DNA of 64,000 nucleotides from Budorcas taxicolor (GCF_023091745.1 NC_068933.1:20402001-20466000); one strand, 5' to 3'; positions 47,710-59,107 are shown, counted from the stretch's first letter. Program-made: numbers and translations. Notes: generated by a model not told the origin, from the sequence alone.

Positions 47710-48830
47710 GTTAAAAATATGAAGCTACCTAAAACTGTAGATTCAAAGATGGTGGGAAGGAATAGGAGATTTTGTAAAGTGAGGGTTGCTGGATTGAGGG
47801 GTTCTATTTTAGGTCTATCAAATTTAAGCTACCTCTTGGCTATCCTATTAAAGATATCAAATGAACAGTTCAATGTATTGCTCTGGAGCTCACACACTAT
47901 AAACTGAGAGGCGTCAGTGAATGATTCTTACATGTGAAGGAGCTGTAAGACTTAAGAAGATTACCTAAAGGTGCTGTGTAGAATGAGCCCTGAGTATGCT
48001 GTCATTGAAATTTAGAAGAAGGAAGAGGAGGAGGATTTAATGAATGAGACCAATGGGAAGAGTCTAGGAAGGCGGGGGAAACCTGGACAGTATGCTGTCT
48101 CAGAAGCCAGGGGAGGAAAGCATTTACACAATGAGATAGGCGGCTTAACTCTATCAAAACTGCAGAAAGTTGAATATGATGAATACTAAGAATTAGACTT
48201 TGAGTTCAGAAAGGGTTCTTTAGTGACCTTGGCAAGTAGTTTCAGGATGGTGTGGACAAAATGCAATTGGAAAGTTTCTGAAATGGAAAGTAAAACTAAA
48301 GGTGAAGCCTACAGTAGTAGAGATAGTGCTTTCAAAGGGTTTTGCTATAAAAGACAACAGTGAAATCAGGCAGCAGCTAGTTGGAAATGTGGGATCTAGG
48401 AAGATGTTTTAAGGTGGGAGACCATCTATCTAACTCTGACTTAAACAATCTTAGGTGGGGAAAATGTTGGGACTGATGGGGAGGAGAATAAGAGGAGGAG
48501 GTTGAGAACGAAAAAGTGAGAGAGGATTTTTGTAGGAATAAAACCCTTAGTTAGGAAACAATGAATGCCATTCTTTTTATTTGCATACTCTCCAATGAAT
48601 GGTTTACACAAATGTAAAGACTAGTGTAGAAAAACACAGAAATAGTTCACGCTTAGAACTGGAGGAAACAGATGCTATGGGTCCAGTGACAGGTAGGTAA
48701 TATTTGTAAAGGAAGAATAAGAACTTTCTTTTCTAATTGTCTCAATTTTTAAATGAAATAAGAAGCATATTCATTTGCTGTGTGTGAGGGGATACTGATG
48801 GTTTGGAAAGGAGTTTACTAACCCGGAGAA
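47710..48830 (+). repeat. Ancient mammal-wide repeat, copy 1 (family not named)
   Basis: GA-rich block order that I recognise as an old, widely dispersed mammalian repeat: GGTTCTATTTTAGGTCTATCAAATTTAAGCTACC..., GCTCTGGAGCTC, GAGCCCTGAGTATG, CTCAGAAGCCAGGGGAGGAAAGCATTT, TTTAGTGACCTTGGCAAGTAGTTTCAGGATGG, GGTTTTGCTATAAAAGACAACAGTGAAATC. A second copy lies at 50.57 kb. I cannot recall the library name, and the 62-codon frame in it is not coding. Confidence 0.6.
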
Positions 48831-49954
48831 ATGAATGATTGAAGGATAGAGTTGAGCCCAACTGGAGATTTGGGATAACCACTTAAAATGAGAAAGTTAA
48901 TATGACTTTATGTTTTTTGTGGCCACAGGCACCTGTTGGGGTTCTGGACCAGATTAGTTAGTCAGAGCTGGGTGTGGCCAGCCCAGCCCAATGCAGAGAG
49001 TTATTTGGGTCCCTGCCCTGGGATACACAAGAAGTGAGAGTGTTCCCCAATTCTGCTTGGCCAAACTCAACTTCTGGCAAGTAAGTGTGCATGTTCTTTC
49101 TTCAGCTTCTTGCTTTGTAAAAAAAATGACTTTCCCAGAACGATGAGGACAGCTTTTTTTTCAGAAGTGGAATATAGAGCCGGTTGTTTTCTTCAGTAAT
49201 AATCTCCAAACCCTTCAAAGTAAGCCAATAAATAGTGCTTCATAGGGCCATGAGATTTGAACATTGAATGAATACTAGCCAGAGAGTGTGACTCAAAGCT
49301 AAATCATAACCAAATAGAAGACTTTTGTATAACAAGAGGAAAAGATATATTGGAATATCCTGATTTCAGTTAATTTAAATTGTTCTTGAGAGGAGAAAGG
49401 AAAATAACCTGTCCAAATACATTTTTGTAGTCGGAAACACAGTATGACAAATGCACCTTCAAGAAAACATCTGGTGCTGAACTTTTCACAGAAACAGAAA
49501 TGAGCCCACATATTTGTGTTCAAACTCTTCTACAGGGTGGTGTATCCACAGAGAGCATCACGCTGGTTTTTGTTTTTTCACCCTGGGTTTTGATTGATGC
49601 TTCCATTAAAGTGGCTTTAACTGTCACTTTGTATTCCCATTTTTACACAGATGAACAATTGATTTTTTAAAAGAGCAAAGAGACTATAACATGTAAACGA
49701 TATAATCATCATTAAAATTACATAATTCATAGTTGTGCTGGATGCTTTTGCAAAGATCTCCCTATTTTAGTAAGCAGAGGGGAAGAAAGAATGGGAAGAA
49801 AGAATGGCCTGTGGCCACAGAAAAAATAACAGTGGAGAATTGTATAGTAGCTGCTACATTTCATAAACATCCTAAGCAGTCTGTCTTTACAACCTTTGAC
49901 CCACCTGTGCTCTATGTCTGGAAATTTCTTTCTCTAGAAAGTTATATGACTTTT
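48831..49954. other. Unannotated low-copy DNA
   Basis: The 110-codon plus frame 49733-50065 begins here; it lacks a domain and runs into an L2 tail. 48900-49090 (GTGGCCACAGGCACC; GGTGTGGCCAGCCCAGCCC) is a more GC-rich patch without identity. Confidence 0.4.
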
Positions 49955-50250
49955 TCTCTGCCTTTCTTCAAGCCTTTACTAAAAGCCCATCTCTCTACTC
50001 AAACTGTCTCTGATCATCTATGTAAAATAGATGCCATTTCACTTACTCACCATTCCTTGAGTTAATGTAGTCTTATTCCCATTGACTATATTGTGTCTTC
50101 ATTTGCTTTAGTTTATTGTTGCGTTCCCCTCGCCCCTCCTTGCCTCCACTATAAAGCAAATTTCATGGGAGTAGGGAATCTTGTATACTTTATATTTTGC
50201 TGGTTTTTTTTTTTCCAGTTCCCGGAACAGAGCCTGGCCTGTATTTTTTG
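49955..50250 (+). repeat. L2 LINE 3' end
   Basis: TCTCTGATCATCTATGTAAAATAGATGCC, TTCATTTGCTTTAGTTTATTG, CTTGCCTCCACTATAAAGCAAATTTCATGGGAG and CCGGAACAGAGCCTGGCC follow the L2 3' end order. Confidence 0.75.
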
Positions 50251-50569
50251 AAAATCTGAATATATTTCTCTAGGTTTCAGTAAATCAAAGTTCCTCACTT
50301 TGGGGTATTTAGTAAACTTTCTGATTAGTTGGTTAAATGTACTGTTGTTCAAAATTTGAATCCCACAGTTTACTCAACATTTACTCTTCTGTCACAATCA
50401 CAGCATCTACTTAGAAATCAGAGGAAAAGGAGGAAAGTAAGCTTGTAATAAACTTAGAAGACAAACTGCAGTCCATCATAAGCTCTGTAACTTGGAAATG
50501 TCCATGTAATAAAGCATCTATTCATTCCTTCTGTAGCCAGCTGGTATTTATTTTGGATGCCTATTGAGC

Positions 50570-51215
50570 ATGCAAGCAGAGGTCAAGCTGAGAAGGCAGT
50601 AGGATTTAACCCTCATTCCAGAGAAGAGGGCCAGATTGAAGTCAGGAACTTGGGAGTCATCATCATTTTGATGTCATTTAAAACCAAGCTCTGTCATGAG
50701 ATCACCAAAATGACTAAATAGTGCAACATTTAGAGGGTGGGAGGTGAGGAAGAATTGGGCAAAAAACAGGTAGGTTGATACCTGGAAGCCAGCTGAAAAT
50801 AGCATATTCACTCCCCATTCAGAGGGGGTGGTAACTGAGTTCAGTGCCACTCTTAGGTTAAGAAATGATGGGACAGGGAACTGGTCATTTGATTTAGGAA
50901 TGAGGACATGTGTGATCTTTATATGAGCAGTTTAGGTGCAGTCCTGTGAGTGAGAGTGCTGCAAGAAACCAGTGCATGTGTGTGTAGCCACTCGGTCATG
51001 CCCGACTCTTTGCAACTGGCTGACTGTAGTCTGTGAGGCTCCTCTGTCCATGGCATTTTCCAGTCAAGAATACTGGAATGGGTTGCCGTTTTATTTTCCA
51101 GGGATCTAAGAGACAGGGTTATAGACAATCCTTTTGAGTAGTTTTTATATAAAGGAAAGGAGAGACCAGAGTAAAGGCCAGAAATAGAAGAGAAGGTTTT
51201 TGTGATCATTGTTGT
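50570..51215 (+). repeat. Ancient mammal-wide repeat, copy 2, split by Bov-A2
   Basis: GATTGAAGTCAGGAACTTGGGAGTCATCATCATTTTGATGTCATTTAAAACC, TGAGATCACCAAAATGACTAAATAG, ACATTTAGAGGGTGGGAGG, ACCTGGAAGCCAGCTG, GGTTAAGAAATGATGGGACAG. The order matches the family at 47.7 kb, extending to a part lost there. A Bov-A2 piece (50983-51105) interrupts it. Confidence 0.6.
50983..51105 (-). repeat. Bov-A2 fragment
   Basis: GTAGCCACTCGGTCATGCCCGAC to GTTGCCGTTTTATTTTCCAGGG; the tRNA-derived head is missing. Confidence 0.9.
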
Positions 51216-51507
51216 GTTTAAGATTAAAAAAAAAAAAAAGTAGCATGCTATTTTCTACTGTAGTCTGCTACCCATGGGTCAACTGCAGAAAAGATTTGTC
51301 TTTTTTGAAATGAAATTATGGTATTTGTATGAGTGAAGCATTAATCTGTTCACTTCAAATGTCAGAATTCACAAGCATTTACAAATACTACTTAACAGGA
51401 AGGCACACTAACATCTAAGTCAATACTCTACTTTCTGCAAGGCATTATTGGTTTTCCAACACATTTAAGGGAAAGGAGCTTAACAGTGATGAGAGAGCAA
51501 TTTATTT

Positions 51508-51708
51508 GACCTCTGGTGGCTCAGAGGTTAAAGCGTCTGCCTGCAATGCGGGAGACCTGGGTTTGATCCCTGGGTTGGGAAGATCCCCTAGAGAAGGAAA
51601 TGGCAACCCACTCCAGTATTCTTGCCTGGAGAATCCCATGGATGGAAGAGCCTGGTGGGCTACAGTCCACAGGGTCACAAAGAGTCGGACATGACTGAGC
51701 AACTTCTC
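51508..51708 (+). repeat. Bov-tA SINE
   Basis: GACCTCTGGTGGCTCAGAGG head, intact GGGTTTGATCCC box B region, end GGACATGACTGAGCAACTTC. A nearby A20 run (51731-51750) follows the SINE end. Confidence 0.95.
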
Positions 51709-51819
51709 TCACTCACTCTTTATTAAAACAGAAAAAAAAAAAAAAAAAAAGATTATCTTGAGCCAGATAACTCTAGAGCACTAAAAGATTTCTGGTTGAA
51801 ATAATCCCCTCTACAACTA

Positions 51820-53184
51820 CAGACATCCTTGGGACACATTGTGGATCTCATTCCAGAACACCACAATGAAGTGAATCATACAGATATTTTGGTTTCTCAC
51901 TGCCTATGAAAGTTTTGTTTACAATATACTGTAATCCATTGTATGTAATAGCATTATGATTGAAAATGTACATCAATTTGGTTCAGTCATTCAGTCATGT
52001 CCAATTCTTTGTGACCCCGTGGACTGCAGCACACCAGGTTTCCCTGTCCATCCCCAACTCCTGGAGCTTGCTCAAACTCATGTCCATCAAGTTGGTGATG
52101 CCATCCAATAATCTCATCCTCTGTCATCCCCTTCTCCTGCCATCAGCCTTTCCAAGCATCAGGGTCTTTTCCACTGAGTCAGCTCTTCTCATCAGTTGGC
52201 CAACGTATTGGAGCTTCAGCTTCAGCATCAATCCTTTCAATGGATATTCAGGACTGATTTCTTTAGGATCAACTGGTTTGATCTCCTTGTAGTCCAGGGG
52301 ACTCTCAAGAGTCTTCTCCAACACCACAGTTCAAAAACATCAATTCTTCGGTGCTCAGCTTTCTTTATGGTCCAACTCTCACATATGTACATGACTACTG
52401 GAAAAACTATAGCTTTGACTAGATGGACTTTGTCAGCAAAGTAATGTCTCTCCTTTACAACATGCTGTCTAGGTTGGTCATAGCTTTTCTTCCAAGGAGC
52501 AAGCGTCTTTTAATTTCATGGCTGCATGTACTACAGTTTGTCTTCTAAGTTTATTACAAACTTACTTTCCTCCTTTTCCTCTGATTTCACTGCACCATCT
52601 GCAGTGATTTGGGAGCCCCCCAAAATAAAGTCTGTCACTGTTTCCATTATTTCCCCATCTATTTGCCATGAAGTGATGGGACCAGACGCCATGATCTTAG
52701 TTTTCTTAATGTAGAGTTATAAGCCTACTTTTTTACTTTCCTCTTTCACTTTCATCAAGAGGCTCTATAGTTCTTTGCTTTCTACTATAAGGGTGGTGTC
52801 ATCTGCATATCTGAGGTTACTGATATTTCTCCCGGCAATCTTGATTCCAGCTTTTGCTTCATCAAGTCTGGTATTTTGCATAATGTACATACATTAGTTT
52901 AAAAATACTCAATTGCTAAAAAATGCTAACCACCATCTAAGCACGCAGTGAGTCATAGTTGATCACAGATCACAGATCACCATAACAAATATAATAATAA
53001 TTAAAAATTTTGAAATATTGTAAGACGCTCCAAAATATGACACTGAGACATGAAGTAAGCAAATGTTGTTGGATAAGTGGTGCCAACAGGCTTGCTCAAT
53101 ACAAGGTTGTTACAAACCTTCAATTTGTAAAAAAATTAAAAAAGCAACAATATCTGTGAAGTACAATAAAATGAGGTCTGCCTG
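51820..53184 (+). mobile_element. Tigger1-type deletion derivative, split by a BovB
   Basis: Left end CAGACATCCTTGGGACACATTG and right end ATGAGGTCTGCCTG with TA at 51818-51819 and 53185-53186. Blocks shared with the 19.35 kb copy: GCTAAAAAATGCTAACC, ATCACAGATCACCATAACAAATATAATAATAA, GGTGCCAACAGGCTTGCTC, CAATATCTGTGAAGTACAATAAA. Internal transposase sequence is gone. The BovB at 51974-52881 lies between the arms. Confidence 0.9.
51974..52881 (-). repeat. BovB LINE inserted in Tigger
   Basis: A 908-bp antisense BovB from the 3' end back to the RT palm; YADD is encoded at 52798-52809 on the minus strand. AATGTACAT is present on both sides (51965-51973, 52882-52890), partly overlapping natural BovB sequence. 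An extra block of about 66 bp sits at 52526-52591. Confidence 0.95.
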
Positions 53185-53186
53185 TA

Positions 53187-53958
53187 TGGCATAACAGAAA
53201 TGGACTGGTTCATGATACCTGGATTACAGATACTGTTGGTTTTTAAAATATTGGTTGAAGTCTCCAAATATCAAGATTGGTGGAATTTTCAGTACTAGCC
53301 AGTTTTCAAGGCTTCATCCTTACCCTCTTTTATTGTATCTAAGCCCTGGGACCTGTATCATCTTTTTAAACATCCTAAGAAACAGGATGAGTCTGCTAGC
53401 CAGTGTTGTGATTGTGTTTGGGTCCATATGGTCTAGCCAATGCCAGTAGCAACAACCAGTTTCTTTCTTCTGGGCCAAGTTTGAGCATGGGAGGCTCCTG
53501 GCCACAGCTACAGAGCTGTGTCCAGGATTCACTAGCCACCAAGCAGATACCCTTTCCAGAACTTTCATCCCTCAGAGCAATTATGGGCAGATACAACTGT
53601 CTGTGACACTCAGAAAATTTCTATCCCTCTTCCCGATATGGAGGCTCCCCTGTTACCTTCTGTGTCTCCCCACCACCAAACCTCCTCTGCCATTGGCCAT
53701 ATCTGCTTAATCATGAAGATAAGTCTAAGGCCTCCAAGAACAAAAGGTTCTTTAGAGATTTTCTTCTGGGCAAAATATATACCTCAAAATTTCTCTCTGC
53801 CCCTGGAACGTAGAGACTTTGAGGACAAAGTGTCCTGAGAAAGGGTACAGCGGTGGAAATATGGCTCCTACTGATGAATCTCCTGCTTCACTAGTGTTAA
53901 AAAGTGTATCACAGGGTGAGCATGAGTCAGTAGTTAAGAACTATTGTACCATGAGAGA
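53187..53958. other. Unannotated low-copy DNA
   Basis: Frames at 53255-53838 on both strands have no domain. The composition could suit an old LTR, but I cannot assign one. Confidence 0.4.
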
Positions 53959-54150
53959 GGGCATTCCTGGTAGCTCAGTCGGTAAAGAATCTGCCTGAAT
54001 TGCAGGAAACCTAGGCTCAACCCTTGGGTCAGGAAGATCCCTTGGAGAAGGAAATGGCAACCCACTCCAGTATTCTTGCCTGGAGAACCCAATGGACAGA
54101 AGAGCCTGGTGGTCTACATGGGATTGCATGACACAACTTAGTGACTAAAC
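53959..54150 (+). repeat. Bov-tA SINE
   Basis: GGCATTCCTGGTAGCTCAGTCGG head; ends CATGACACAACTTAGTGAC; missing the block GTCCATGGGGTCGCAAAGAG. Confidence 0.93.
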
Positions 54151-54179
54151 CACAATGTTTATAACTATGACTGACTCCT

Positions 54180-54295
54180 GGAGTTTGCTTAAAAGCAAAC
54201 TTGACAGCAGGAGATAGTGAAGGACAGGGAAGCCTGGTATGCTGCAGTCCATGGATGGCGAAGAGACATGACTTAGCAACTGAACAACAGCAACA
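54180..54295 (+). repeat. 116-bp BovB 3' end with hairpin and 13-bp TSD
   Basis: GGAGATAGTGAAGGACAGGG to TGACTTAGCAACTGAACAAC is BovB 3' end. The TSD is ATGACTGACTCCT (54167-54179) and ATGACTGATTCCT (54296-54308), one mismatch. The 5' part forms a long inverted repeat (54175-54213). Confidence 0.9.
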
Positions 54296-54395
54296 ATGAC
54301 TGATTCCTATTGATGTCAAGCAGAGACCACAACACTGTAAAGCAATTATCCTCCAATAGGGGAAAAAAAACAACTGTTGTACTCTTTTTCTTTTT

Positions 54396-55760
54396 AAATA
54401 TAAATTTATTTATTTTGATTGGAGGTTAATTACTTTACAATATTGTATTGGTTTTGCCATACATCAACATGAATCCACCACAGGTATACACGTGTTCCCC
54501 ACCCTGAACCCCCCTCCCTTCTCCCTCCCTGTACCATCCCTCTGGGTCATCTCAGTGCACCAGCCCCAAGCCTCCAGTAATCATGCATTGAACCTGGACT
54601 GGTGATTCATTTCATATATGATATTATACATGTTTCAATGACATTCTACCAAATCATCCCACCCTCTTCCTCTCCCACAGAGTCCAAAAGACTGTTCTAT
54701 ACATCTGTGTCTCTTTTGCTGTCTCGCATACAGGGTTATCATTACCATCTTTTCTAAATTCCATATATATGCGTTAGTATACTGTATTGGTGTTTTTCTT
54801 TCTGGCTTACTTCACTCTGTATAATTGGCTCCAGTTTCATCCACCTCATTAGAACTGATTCAATTGTATTCTTTTTAATGGCTGAGTAATACTCCATTGT
54901 GTATATGTCCCACAGCTTTCTTATCCATTCATCTGCTGATGGACATCTAGGTTGCTTCCATGTCCTGGCTATTATAAACAGTGCTGTGATGAACATTGGG
55001 ATACACATGTCTCTTTCAATCCTGGTTTCCTCAGTGTGTATGCCCAGCAGTGGGATTGCTGGGTCATAAGGCAGTTCTATTTCCATTTTTAAGGAATCTC
55101 CACACTGTTCTCCATAGTGGCTGTACTAGTTTGCATTCCCACCAACAGTGTAAGAGGGTTCCCTTTTCTCCATACCCTCTCCACCATTTATTGCTTGTAG
55201 AGTTTTGGATCACAGCCATTCTGACTGGCGTGAAATGGACAAATTCTTAGAAAAGTACAAATTTCCAAAACTGAACCAGGAAGAAATAGAAAATCTTAAC
55301 AGACCCATCACAAGCATGGAAATTGAAACTGTAATCAGAAATCTTCCAGCAAACAAAAGCCCAGGTCCAGATGGCATCACAGCTGAATTCTACCAAAAAT
55401 TTAGAGAAGAGCTAACACCTATCCTACTCAAACTCTTCCAGAAAACTGCAGAGGAGGGTAAACTTCCAATCTCATTCTATGAGGCCACCACCACCCTAAT
55501 ACCAAAACCTGACAAAGATGCCACAAAAAAAGAAAACTACAGGCCAATATCACTGATGAATGTAGATGCAAAAATCCTTAACAAAATTCTAGCGATCAGA
55601 ATCCAACAACACATTAAAAAGATCATACACCATGACCAAGTGGACTTTATCCCAGGGATGCAAGGATTCTTCAATATCTGCAAATCAATCATGTAATACA
55701 CCACATTAACAAATTGAAAAATAAAAGGCATATGATTATCTCAATATATGCAGAGAAAGC
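54396..55760 (-). mobile_element. L1 with 5' inversion
   Basis: Block 1 (54396-55238) is antisense: L1 3' UTR and ORF2 C-terminus (minus frame with YDPAIPLLGIHTEE and MEYYSAIKKN). Block 2 (55232-55760) is sense: N-terminal RT of ORF2 (EIENLNRPITSMEIE, KSPGPDGITAEFYQ, ENYRPISLMNVDAKILNKIL). About 2 kb of ORF2 between them is absent. A possible pyrimidine-rich TSD, CTCTTTTTCTTTTT / CTCCTTTTCTTTTT, lies at 54382-54395 and 55761-55774. The 163-codon frame 55205-55696 is a fusion across the junction. Confidence 0.93.
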
Positions 55761-55780
55761 CTCCTTTTCTTTTTTCTGTT

Positions 55781-56290
55781 AACCATATCTTTTTTATTGA
55801 TTACATGCTAAAATTATATTTAACTTTTTAATTATTCTTTTTAAATTAATTTTTATCAGAGCATAGTTGATTTGCAATGGTTTGTTAGTTTTCTTCTGCA
55901 CAGCAAACTGAATCAGCCATGTGTAAACATAGTCCACTCTTTTTAAGATTCTTTTCCCACGTAGGTCATTACAGAGTATTGAGTAGAATCCTCTGTACTG
56001 TACAGTAAATCCTGATTACTTATCTATTTTATATATAGTAGTCTGTATACATCAATCCCAATCTTTCAAATAATTCCTCTCCATATCGCCCCTTGGTAAC
56101 CAAAATTTTGTTTTCTATATCTGTGATTCTATTTCTGTTTTGTAAATAGGTTCACTTGTACCATTTTTTTTTTTCCGGATTCTACATATAGTTGATACCA
56201 TATGATGTTTGTCTGTGTCTGACTTCACTCAGCACGACAATCTCTAGGTCCATCCATGTTGCTGCAACTGGTATTATCTTTTTCTGTTTT
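55781..56290 (-). repeat. Older L1 3' end
   Basis: Antisense: TATCAGAGCATAGTTGATTTGC, CTTCTGCACAGCAAACTGAATCAGCC, GGTCATTACAGAGTATTGAGTAG, ATTTTATATATAGTAGTCTG, GACTTCACTCAGCACGACAATCTCTAGGTCC. More diverged than the adjacent inverted L1. Confidence 0.9.
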
Positions 56291-56886
56291 CTTCAAGTAC
56301 CTGTTTCAAAACTCTAAAACTCAGAAGGTCTGTGGTTAATGGAAGTTGTTCCTATTCACTGCTGGTTGACACTAAGTCCCACAATACAGAGCCCTGGTCT
56401 TGGACCTACTGAAAACACGAGGAGCCTGGTGTTCAGGTGGCGTGGCGCCACACACACTGCCGTGGATCGCCTCCACCAGGTCAGCTCAGCTCTGCATCTA
56501 TGGAAGACTCACTTTGGCCTTTGGTCTTTTATATCTATGCAATATAAAAGATAGTCACCATGTGCCATTACATAACTGGTAGTGAATCAGATGGATAAGA
56601 AAAATAAATGAATATCACTAAGAAAAAGGCAGAGTGTGGTAAATACCCCAAGAGAGGCAAAATGTGCTTCTGCAGAAGGGAGCAGTCATGGCAGCCTTGG
56701 GAAAATGAGGAGAAGGGATATTTAACATCAGTGCTGAAGAAGTGAATTTCAAACTCTGTTACTGACTTCCTTTCTCTTCCTTTTTCAAATCAAAGTCCAC
56801 CTTGGCATCTTGGCACATTTTTTGCCTAATATTTTGCCTAAAATATTCTTTCTCCCATTTCTCTTCCTTCACATAGCTCATCTATT
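56291..56886. other. Low-copy DNA with GC patch
   Basis: 56330-56480 is GC-richer and holds a 10-bp perfect palindrome GTGGCGCCAC near 56442. Overlapping frames (56339-56582) have no domain. Confidence 0.4.
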
Positions 56887-56897
56887 TAAACCTCTTA

Positions 56898-57110
56898 AGA
56901 AAGTGAAGTCACTCAGTCGTGTCCGACTCTTTGGGACCCCATGGACTGTAGCCTACCAGGCTCCTCCCTCCATGGAATTCTCCAAGCAAGAGTACTGGAG
57001 TGGGTGGCCATTTCCTTCTCCAGGGGATCTTCCCGACCCAGGGATCGAACCTGGGTCTCCCGCATTCTAGGCAGACACGTTAACCTCTGAGCCACCAGGG
57101 AAGCCCATGG
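56898..57110 (-). repeat. Bov-A2 SINE with 11-bp TSD
   Basis: AAGTGAAGTCACTCAGTCGTGTCCG to GAGCCACCAGGGAAGCCC, near consensus with many CpGs (young). TSD TAAACCTCTTA exact at 56887-56897 and 57111-57121. Confidence 0.97.
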
Positions 57111-57308
57111 TAAACCTCTTATGTATAGCATTAAGTTACCTTCTCAGGGAGGCCTCTCATCCCTGATCAAAAGCTGTCTGTCCTAGTTATTTAAGACAGC
57201 ATCAATTAGTTTATACCATGCATCACAGTGACCATAATGTGGATTTGCAAAACTTATCAGTATGTTTATAGATTAGGGTGTTTATTGGTTGTCTAGCTTG
57301 TCTACTGA

Positions 57309-57575
57309 GAAGGCAATGGCACCCCACTCCAGTACTCTTGCCTGGAAAAGTCCTATGGATGGAGGAGCCTGGTAGGCTGCAGTCCATGGGGTCGCTAAGA
57401 GTCGGACACAACTGAGCGACTTCACTTTCACCTTTCACTTTCATGCATTGGAGAAGGAAATGGCAACCCACTCCAGTGTTCTTGCCTGGAGAATCCCAGG
57501 GACGGGGGAGCCTGGTGGGCTGCCGTCTATGGGGTTGCACAGAGTCGGACACGACTGAAGTGACTTAGCCGCAGC
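57309..57575 (+). repeat. Dimeric Bov-A (ART2A-like) SINE with 14-bp TSD
   Basis: GAAGGCAATGGCACCCCACTCC first monomer, linker TTCACTTTCATGCATTGG, second monomer ending CGACTGAAGTGACTTAGCCGC. The TSD AGCTTGTCTACTGA is exact at 57295-57308 and 57576-57589. Confidence 0.97.
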
Positions 57576-57589
57576 AGCTTGTCTACTGA

Positions 57590-58570
57590 AGGACAAACCC
57601 ATTTCAAGCTTTGTTTCCTACTGTATCTGATATACTTAGCAAGTTCTCAGTAAATATCTGATGAATGAATGAACCCCAAAGGAGAGCTAAAGCTATAGAA
57701 TTTATGGGAAAGGAGTCTTGAAAGAAACACAGAGAAATTTAATATTTGTAGGAAGTGACGTGATCAGATGCATGGGTTTGAAAGGTTAATCTGATAGCTC
57801 TATATAAGCAGCTTGGAAACTTGAGAAGAAGAAAGAATTAAACCTGTATTACATAGGAAGAAGCCTAGTGCAGCCTACTCTATACTATTTGCAACTTTTT
57901 AAGACTCTATTTCAAAATAAAAAGTGAAAAATTGTACTGTAGTATTCTTAAGTTATAATCATGATTAAAATTTCAAAAGTAATGAAATGGAAACATATGG
58001 AAAATAATTAAGGAGAAAAGTGTTGAATATGCCTAAATTTAGGGTGCTTTGCTTTACATATTTGCATTAATGTGAGCTTACTGTTTAGATATTTATTAGC
58101 ATGCTCAGATTGAGTGCTTTGAACTTCAGTAGCCAACAATCCGCAGAAATATACAATGAGCCATTGCTCTGTCATCCGTCGATTAATCAGTAGCAGTTGC
58201 TTATAGATATGAGCTGCAGTTGATGGCTTGGCACCTCAGGCCACATTCTCAGTGCTCACCTCAAATTTCATCCATGTTGTCACTTTGCGCTGATAGCATT
58301 TGACCTCAAGATCCCTGTGTATCTTTCTACCTTCTTTGAAGCTGCAGGAGCCCTCTTGGTCCACATGTAAACACAGCCCAGAATTACAGAGCACTGTGTC
58401 CCCAGAAGTCCTGTAGGACATGGGACAGGGGCTGGTGGATTAATGCCCAAGCCTTCTGTCCTTCAGGAGGAAAATTCTGGGAGGCCTTCTGTATTCTTCC
58501 CAGGGTCTCGGTGGAATCAAACCCCCATTGTCCACAGCAGCAACCTATATAATTGGCTCTTCCTTACTTC
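57590..58570. other. Unannotated low-copy DNA
   Basis: 57610-57675 (TAGCAAGTTCTCAGTAAATATCTGATGAATGAATGA) is a probable MIR/L2 tail. The rest is not recognised, including the moderately GC-rich 58130-58570. Confidence 0.4.
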
Positions 58571-59107
58571 TTCAGTTCAGTTCAGTTCAGTCACTCAGTC
58601 ATGTCCAACTCTTTGCGACCCCATGAATCGTAGCACGCCAGGCCTCCCTGTCCATCACCAACTCCCGGAGTTCACTCAGACTCGTGTCCATCGAGTCCGT
58701 GATGCCATCCAGCCATCTCATCCTCGGTTGTCCCCTTCTCCTCCTGCCCCCAATCCCTCCCAGCATCAGAGTCTTTTCCAATGAGTCAACTCTTTGCATG
58801 AGGTGGCCAAAGTACTGGAGCTTCAGCTTTAGCATCATTCCTTCCAAAGAAATCCCAGGGCTAATCTCCTTCAGAATGGCCTGGTTGGATCCCCTTGCAG
58901 TCCAAGGACTCTCAACAGTCTTCTCCAACACCACAGTTCAAAAGCATCAATTCTTCGGCGCTCAGCTTTCTTCACTGTCCAACTCTCACATCCATACATG
59001 ACTACTGGAAAAACCATAACCTTGACTAGATGGACCTGTGTTGGCAAAGTAATGTCTCTGCTTTTGAATATACTATCTAGGTTGGTCATAACTTTTCTTC
59101 CAAGGAG

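Noticed and set aside
55205..55696. 163-codon frame as a host gene
   Set aside because: It is a fusion made by the L1 5' inversion: a few antisense-derived residues followed by ORF2 RT.
56435..56455. GTGGCGCCAC palindrome as a regulatory site
   Set aside because: A lone 10-bp palindrome without repeats or a neighbouring gene; expected by chance in a GC patch.
3050..57110. tRNA genes suggested by box A/B-like motifs
   Set aside because: Each occurrence lies in a Bov-tA or Bov-A2 SINE; no cloverleaf with acceptor and anticodon stems was seen.
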